NCBI GenBank assembly: GCA_025996895.1
Contig: BNTW01000053.1
Coordinates: 1 to 18,511 of the forward strand
Length of the DNA stretch: 18,511 bases
DNA from: Bacteroidia bacterium
Lineage (GTDB): Bacteria; Bacteroidota; Bacteroidia; Bacteroidales; Azobacteroidaceae
Direction: 5' to 3'
The position numbers and the translations under genes were made by a program. How positions within the stretch are numbered: position 1 is the first letter of the stretch; each line of letters opens with the position of its first letter. Shown here piece after piece: positions 14,020 to 18,511 of the stretch. Under the pieces are notes generated by a model that made no database searches, was not told where the DNA came from, and was given only the letters and a program-made list of their open reading frames with translations.

Positions 14020-17000
14020 ATGACAAATCAAACATCCCCGCGGGAAAATTCCCGCACACGGCGTACCCGTAGGGGCGTTGCGCGCAACGCCCCTACACGC
14101 ACATTCCTCGCATACATTATATATATAATGTGCACCACCCTCGCGCCGCTAACCGCGCACGCGCAGGACAACTTCGCGCAGTCCTACACTTGGAGCGACG
14201 GCAACCCGTCCACACTTCCCGGATCCCAGGATGGCGGCTACGGCAACGGGAACTTTCTGATAACACTCAGCGGCTCGCCGTCGGGAATTTTGAATACTCA
14301 CGGAAACTCAATCACCATTCGCGGGACGGTGACAAATTATGAAAACCATATGATTATAGACGGCAATACGGATATTATTTGGGAGGCAGACCTATCGGCT
14401 GCTCTTAACAACACTACCATTAGCGGAGCAGTTTACGTGAGAACGAGCGGCTTTTTTAACCCTCCGGATTTTGAGGTCAAGGGTAGCATCACCAATTCCG
14501 GCGCTACCCCTGCGCTTAGTAACGCTTACTACAATGTTATCGTCAGCGGGAATGGCATTGTTCGTAACGAGGGTATTAAGTTAGTGGGCAGCTCCGAGCA
14601 GCATTACGCCTACGCAGCCATTGTTTCTGAAAGCTACGTAACCGTTAAAGACAATGCGCAGGTTGTCGCGACAGGCGGCGGCAGCGCGATTATCGCCTAT
14701 GACACGCTTGCCAACGTGGACTGGGACACGAGCGTGACGATTAGTGGCGGGCTGGTCTTTGGAGCGGGCGAGGCAATAACGGGCGCGGTGAACAGCAATA
14801 GCGTGATACAGCTTGGCAGTTCCGCTGCTCTCAACTCCCCCACAGGCACAGGCACGATAATCGGCTATAACAAAAGCGCGGGGCGCACCTCCTACCAAAC
14901 GAACAGCACCCGCGACATCCTCAAGCAGCCTGCGGGAGTGACGGCTTATTGGTCAATGCAGAGCAGTCAGGTGGGCATCAAGTGGCAAAACGGATCGGTG
15001 TCCGGTTTTATTCCCATCGACGGCGTAACGTTTGACGATACAAAACCGACGGTTTCCTCCGTTACGCCCTCCGGCACGGACGTCACACAAAGCGGCAATG
15101 TGTCCGTCACCTTCAACGAGCCTATGGACACTTCCGTGGCCGGAACGGTGAAGCTGAACAGCTCGGTTACGCTTTCGGGCGGGAGCTGGTCGAACGACGA
15201 CAAAACCTACAACCTGCCTTACGGCGGGCTCGACCCGCTTACGGCGTACACGGTGAATATCTCCGGTTTTGCGGACAAAGCCGGAAACGTGATGGGGACC
15301 GTCACAAGCGGCTATACCTTTACCACCACCGATAAAAGAACCTATGTGACGAACAACAACAGCAAAGGCGAGGGCAGTCTGCGCGCGGCCATACAAAACG
15401 CGGATGACGGCGATGTGATAGACTGCTCCCTTATCGCGGGGCAGACCATCACGCTTGAGAATTTTGGCAATCTTCTCAATGAGGACTATCTTTTTATTCG
15501 GGTAAAAAAGAACGTTATCATAGAGGGTTACGGCATCACTATAACGGGGGCTGTGGGAATGCAGCTAATGGGAATCGGAACCTACGGGAACAGTGGCAGC
15601 GGAATACACCCCAACGTCACCATAAACCGGGTACACTTTACTGGCGGCAGCAATACAACCGCCCCCGCAATAGTAAGCTACGCTTCGTCGCTTACGGTGA
15701 ACTCGTGTATATTCACCAATAATACTTTGGGCCCTACAATAAGATGCAATTTTACTAGCGGCGTCACCAGCGTTAACGGCTGCACGTTTTACGGCAACAG
15801 CAATGAAGGGGCTTTTTTGCAGATTGGCGCCAGCTTAAAGCTGACGGGCAATGTGTTCAATAATAATGGCGAAAGCGACGCCAATGACGCCGCCACTTCG
15901 GGCGGCCACAATGTCACCGATAACAACCTCACGCAAGGAGGATTTAGTTTTAACGGCACAGGCGACAGACAAGACACGACGCTGCGTTTCAGCACGACGA
16001 CATTCAGACCCACCGGCACCGCGCTGAATATCGTGCCGTCAGGCACGGCGAACTTCCCGGCTGTGGATTTCTACGGCGCGGCCCGTGTATTCCCGAACGG
16101 CACGGCGGGCGCGGTGCAATATTCAGCCAGTACAACAAAGCCCGTAGTTTCAGACGGTGAAGTAAACCGTACCTCCGACGAGGCGGCGGCCATCGGCTTC
16201 ACCACCAGTGAAGCGGGCACGGCGTACTACCTCGTGGTTGACGCGAACGATACCGATCCTGTAAGCTCGGCGGTCATATCCGCTAACAAATCACTCGGCT
16301 TTGTTTCGTCGGGGACGGTCAGCGGCAAAGCCGTCGTCCTCGAGGCGGGCGCGAAAGACATCTACGTCGTGGTGGAAGGCGCGTCGGGCAATATCAGCGA
16401 GCCTCACAAAATCGCGGCGGCGGCTTATATTCCGCTCACCTACACCGCCACGCTGACCGTCAACAAAGATGATGAGCCGTGGAGCGGACACGGCAAGACG
16501 TTTACGCTGAAGCATACAGACGAAGACGAACCGGATGTGAACATATCGTCGGGTACGGCAACCGGCGTTGTTGACGGCGTTTGGAGCATCTATGACGGCG
16601 CAAACGACACGGGCGAGACGCTTACGATTAACGGCGCGGAGGGCAGCGCGACGCTGGACTATTATACCGTTCAATTCGGCGTAACCAACGCGGGGATTGC
16701 CAGCGGCTCAACAATCAGCGCGACATATAACAGCGCATCTATAAACAGCAGCGATGTGGTTATCGGCGGTAAAGCCCTTGTTATTACGGCAAGCGGCGCG
16801 GGCGCGGACAACTACGCCTACGCTTGGAGCGGTGACGGAACAAAGGGCGAAATAAACGCCGCGATTACGATTTACTACCTCGCGAGCGCGGTTAACGCCA
16901 CTTGCGTTGTAACGGGTACGGCGGACACCACCGCGCCCACACTTTCATCGGGCGCCGTAAACCGCACGAGCAACACGCAGGCGACCATCGGCTTTACCAC

Positions 17001-18511
17001 CGACGAAGCGGGTACGGCGTATTATCTCGTGGTTGAAAAGGATGCAACCGCCCCAGACGGCACGGCAGTCAAAGCCGGAACCTCTCTCGGCGCGGTTTCA
17101 GGCACGGTAAGCGGCAAAGCCGTTACCCTTTCGGCGGGCGACAAAGATATCTACGTTGTTGTGGAGGACGCGGCGAACAATATCAGCGCCCCGCTGAAAA
17201 TCGTGGCAGCGGCGTATGATGGGCCGCTGGGCGTCGGCACAGGCACGGAGCAAGACCCGTACATGATTTATACGGCGGCGGATTTAGACGAAGTGCGCAA
17301 CCATTTGACCGCATATTTCAAACTCGCAAACGACATAGACCTCGCCCCATACCTTGCAAGCGGCGCAGGGCTTGCAAAGTGGGGAACGGCGGGCTGGCTG
17401 CCAATCGGCAAAGAGGGCGTGAACGGCAACTGGAATATGGACGCCTTTAAGGGGAACTTTGACGGCGACGGACATACAATATCCGGTTTGTCCATTAACA
17501 ATACGAACACCGCCACGGAGTTCTTCAGCCTGTTCGGTAAGGTTTCGGGCGCGACCATCAAGAATCTTGGCGTGACAGACGTAAATATAACTTCTGTAAG
17601 CCAGCAAACCGGCGCGATTGCCGGGCGGCTTGAAAACAGCACGGTAATAATGAACTGTTATATCACCGGAACGATTACCGTTACCAGACCGTCAGCGGAC
17701 GACGCTTACGTCGGCGGAATCGTCGGTAACGCAACAGGCGGCAGCCGGGTTGAAAACAGCTATTCGCTTTGCAATATTTCCACCAACGGAGCAGGTGCAG
17801 GGGGAATCTCCGGACGAATGGAAGGCGGCAGTTTGATTGCGTACTGCTACGCCACCGGCAGCGTGAGCGGAAGCGGCAGTGTCGGCGGCATACTTGGCAG
17901 GAATGATGCCTCCACCGTGAAAAACAGCGTGGCGGTAAACAGCAGCATAACCGCGACAGGCAGCACGATTAACCGCATAGCGGGGCTGAATAACGGCGGC
18001 ACTTACCAAAACAACTACGCCAACAGCGGTATGTCGGTGAATAGCGGAACAAAAAGCGATGACACCACCGTGAACGGCACGGGCAAAACCCTTACTGTGT
18101 TGAGAACGGCGGCGTTCTATACCACGGCGGGAAACTGGAATAGCGCGGCGTGGAATTTTGATAATGTTTGGACGATAGACGAGGGCGTTTCCCTGCCGGT
18201 GTTCAAAGCACTGCCCGACATCCCCGAATTTGTCATTCCCGCCGGCGAAAGTCGTGATGCAGGAGATTACACAGGCGGCACTATTGTCTTCCTGTCTGAC
18301 GACGAACAAGGCACGGGAAAGTTGACCGACATTCCCTCCGAAGGCTTGCAGGTAACAGGTAAAGTGAAGTTAGTGAAGGAATTCAGCGTCGGTAAATGGT
18401 ATCCGGCCGGCTTCCCTTTTGCAGTAGACAGCGTTGTGATCAAGCAGGGCGCAAATGAGTGGAATGGCGTCATTTACGACGAAGACAATGATGATGTGGA
18501 TTATCCTAATA
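14020..18511 (+). CDS. Giant modular secreted surface protein / adhesin (incomplete at window end)
   Basis: From ATG 14020 the frame is open to the last base, 1497 codons without a stop. A long Arg-rich n-region (residues 1-27) is followed by a signal peptide core, TFLAYIIYIMCTTLAPLTAHAQ (positions 28-49, cleavage after AHA or AHAQ). Recognisable modules: a beta-solenoid-like part (50-335); a bacterial Ig-like SbsA-type domain (about 340-436, with NVSVTFNEPMDTSV and YTVNISGFADKAGNVM); a parallel beta-helix start of the CSLREA/GSLRxAI type (about 441-480, GEGSLRAAIQNADDGD); two homologous modules (705-805 and 969-1067); and a GLUG-type domain (about 1073-1400, with repeated YVGGIVG, GAGGISG and SVGGILG). 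Such proteins mediate attachment or surface binding. The start is supported by the A-rich upstream sequence and the signal peptide. The coding sequence is GC-rich compared with neighbours and probably a mosaic. The C-terminal anchor is not visible. Confidence 0.88.
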   Translation, partial: MTNQTSPRENSRTRRTRRGVARNAPTRTFLAYIIYIMCTTLAPLTAHAQDNFAQSYTWSDGNPSTLPGSQDGGYGNGNFLITLSGSPSGILNTHGNSITIRGTVTNYENHMIIDGNTDIIWEADLSAALNNTTISGAVYVRTSGFFNPPDFEVKGSITNSGATPALSNAYYNVIVSGNGIVRNEGIKLVGSSEQHYAYAAIVSESYVTVKDNAQVVATGGGSAIIAYDTLANVDWDTSVTISGGLVFGAGEAITGAVNSNSVIQLGSSAALNSPTGTGTIIGYNKSAGRTSYQTNSTRDILKQPAGVTAYWSMQSSQVGIKWQNGSVSGFIPIDGVTFDDTKPTVSSVTPSGTDVTQSGNVSVTFNEPMDTSVAGTVKLNSSVTLSGGSWSNDDKTYNLPYGGLDPLTAYTVNISGFADKAGNVMGTVTSGYTFTTTDKRTYVTNNNSKGEGSLRAAIQNADDGDVIDCSLIAGQTITLENFGNLLNEDYLFIRVKKNVIIEGYGITITGAVGMQLMGIGTYGNSGSGIHPNVTINRVHFTGGSNTTAPAIVSYASSLTVNSCIFTNNTLGPTIRCNFTSGVTSVNGCTFYGNSNEGAFLQIGASLKLTGNVFNNNGESDANDAATSGGHNVTDNNLTQGGFSFNGTGDRQDTTLRFSTTTFRPTGTALNIVPSGTANFPAVDFYGAARVFPNGTAGAVQYSASTTKPVVSDGEVNRTSDEAAAIGFTTSEAGTAYYLVVDANDTDPVSSAVISANKSLGFVSSGTVSGKAVVLEAGAKDIYVVVEGASGNISEPHKIAAAAYIPLTYTATLTVNKDDEPWSGHGKTFTLKHTDEDEPDVNISSGTATGVVDGVWSIYDGANDTGETLTINGAEGSATLDYYTVQFGVTNAGIASGSTISATYNSASINSSDVVIGGKALVITASGAGADNYAYAWSGDGTKGEINAAITIYYLASAVNATCVVTGTADTTAPTLSSGAVNRTSNTQATIGFTTDEAGTAYYLVVEKDATAPDGTAVKAGTSLGAVSGTVSGKAVTLSAGDKDIYVVVEDAANNISAPLKIVAAAYDGPLGVGTGTEQDPYMIYTAADLDEVRNHLTAYFKLANDIDLAPYLASGAGLAKWGTAGWLPIGKEGVNGNWNMDAFKGNFDGDGHTISGLSINNTNTATEFFSLFGKVSGATIKNLGVTDVNITSVSQQTGAIAGRLENSTVIMNCYITGTITVTRPSADDAYVGGIVGNATGGSRVENSYSLCNISTNGAGAGGISGRMEGGSLIAYCYATGSVSGSGSVGGILGRNDASTVKNSVAVNSSITATGSTINRIAGLNNGGTYQNNYANSGMSVNSGTKSDDTTVNGTGKTLTVLRTAAFYTTAGNWNSAAWNFDNVWTIDEGVSLPVFKALPDIPEFVIPAGESRDAGDYTGGTIVFLSDDEQGTGKLTDIPSEGLQVTGKVKLVKEFSVGKWYPAGFPFAVDSVVIKQGANEWNGVIYDEDNDDVDYPN
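14040..14096. repeat. Two palindromes within the signal-peptide n-region
   Basis: A perfect 28-bp palindrome at 14069-14096 has the half-site GTAGGGGCGTTGCG; a smaller one at 14040-14055 has arms GCGGGAA and TTCCCGC around AA. Both fall in codons 7-26 of the surface protein and encode its basic n-region (RTRRTRRGVARNAP). GTAGGGGCG...CGCCCCTAC palindromes are, from memory, a dispersed repeat type in several bacterial phyla. The hairpins would also lie close to the start codon in the mRNA. Confidence 0.75.
16132..16434 (+). repeat. Internal module, copy 1, of surface protein
   Basis: About 100 residues, including VNRTSDEAAAIGFTTSEAGT, AYYLVVDAN, GTVSGKAVVLEAGAKDIYVV and GNISEPHKIAAAAY. It aligns along its length with copy 2 (16924-17220). 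It resembles fibronectin/Ig-like extracellular modules repeated in adhesins. Confidence 0.75.
16924..17220 (+). repeat. Internal module, copy 2, of surface protein
   Basis: It repeats copy 1 with VNRTSNTQATIGFTTDEAGT, AYYLVVEKD, GTVSGKAVTLSAGDKDIYVV and NNISAPLKIVAAAY. The two copies are separated by an approximately 160-residue segment of different sequence (YTATLTVNKDDEPWSGHGKT onward), so they are not a simple tandem array. Confidence 0.75.

Noticed and set aside
14581..18309. Several minus-strand ORFs of 70-200 codons opposite the surface protein
   Set aside because: They are rich in Ala, Val, Arg and His as expected from the complement of a GC-rich coding strand, have no motifs and overlap a single long plus-strand frame with clear domains.

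Overview
The window looks like chromosomal DNA from a member of the Bacteroidota, most likely the order Bacteroidales. Three things point there. Several genes are preceded by Bacteroidota-type promoter elements (a -7 box of form TAnnTTTG, in two cases with TTTG 19-20 bases upstream). Starts have A-rich leaders and no clear Shine-Dalgarno sequence. The gene content also fits: a protein with a type IX secretion (T9SS) sorting tail, a TonB-dependent receptor, a DUF4143 ATPase and a large GLUG-repeat surface protein. No tRNA, rRNA or CRISPR array was seen.

Layout. 1-160 holds the last 52 codons of an IS4-type transposase that starts outside the window. 287-4619 (minus strand) carries, in transcription order, a membrane-anchored coiled-coil protein of unknown function, a BtuB-like TonB-dependent receptor 19 bases behind it, and a T9SS cargo protein with its own promoter. 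A divergent plus-strand operon (4685-6429) encodes a hemerythrin-like di-iron protein, a LuxR/NarL-type regulator overlapping it by ATGA, and a RidA-family protein; a stress or redox role is inferred. 6430-6750 is non-coding and holds a degenerate repeat-like patch. The rest, up to 13547, is on the minus strand: cellobiose phosphorylase (GH94) directly followed by mnmA, then a DUF4143 AAA ATPase with a palindrome-rich control region, then cysS with its own promoter, followed after one base by a hotdog-fold thioesterase.

13548-18511 is different. From 14020 a plus-strand reading frame stays open to the window end (1497 codons, incomplete). It encodes a secreted modular surface protein: signal peptide, Ig-like domain, parallel beta-helix segment, two copies of an approximately 100-residue module, and a GLUG-type domain. 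Its central part is clearly GC-richer than the rest of the window. Its approximately 270-base leader is the most interesting stretch here. It has a promoter -7 box, a 33-codon Ser/Thr-rich small ORF ending in nine Gs followed by TAA, a 12-bp terminator-like hairpin, and an upstream segment inside the small ORF that can pair with the 5' arm of that hairpin. One extra G in the G9 tract would fuse the small ORF in frame to the surface protein. The leader is therefore a candidate attenuator, a candidate phase-variable switch, or both.

Two palindromic repeat insertions lie inside coding sequence: a 70-bp element adding 23 residues to CysS, and a 28-bp perfect palindrome plus a smaller one in the n-region of the surface protein's signal peptide.
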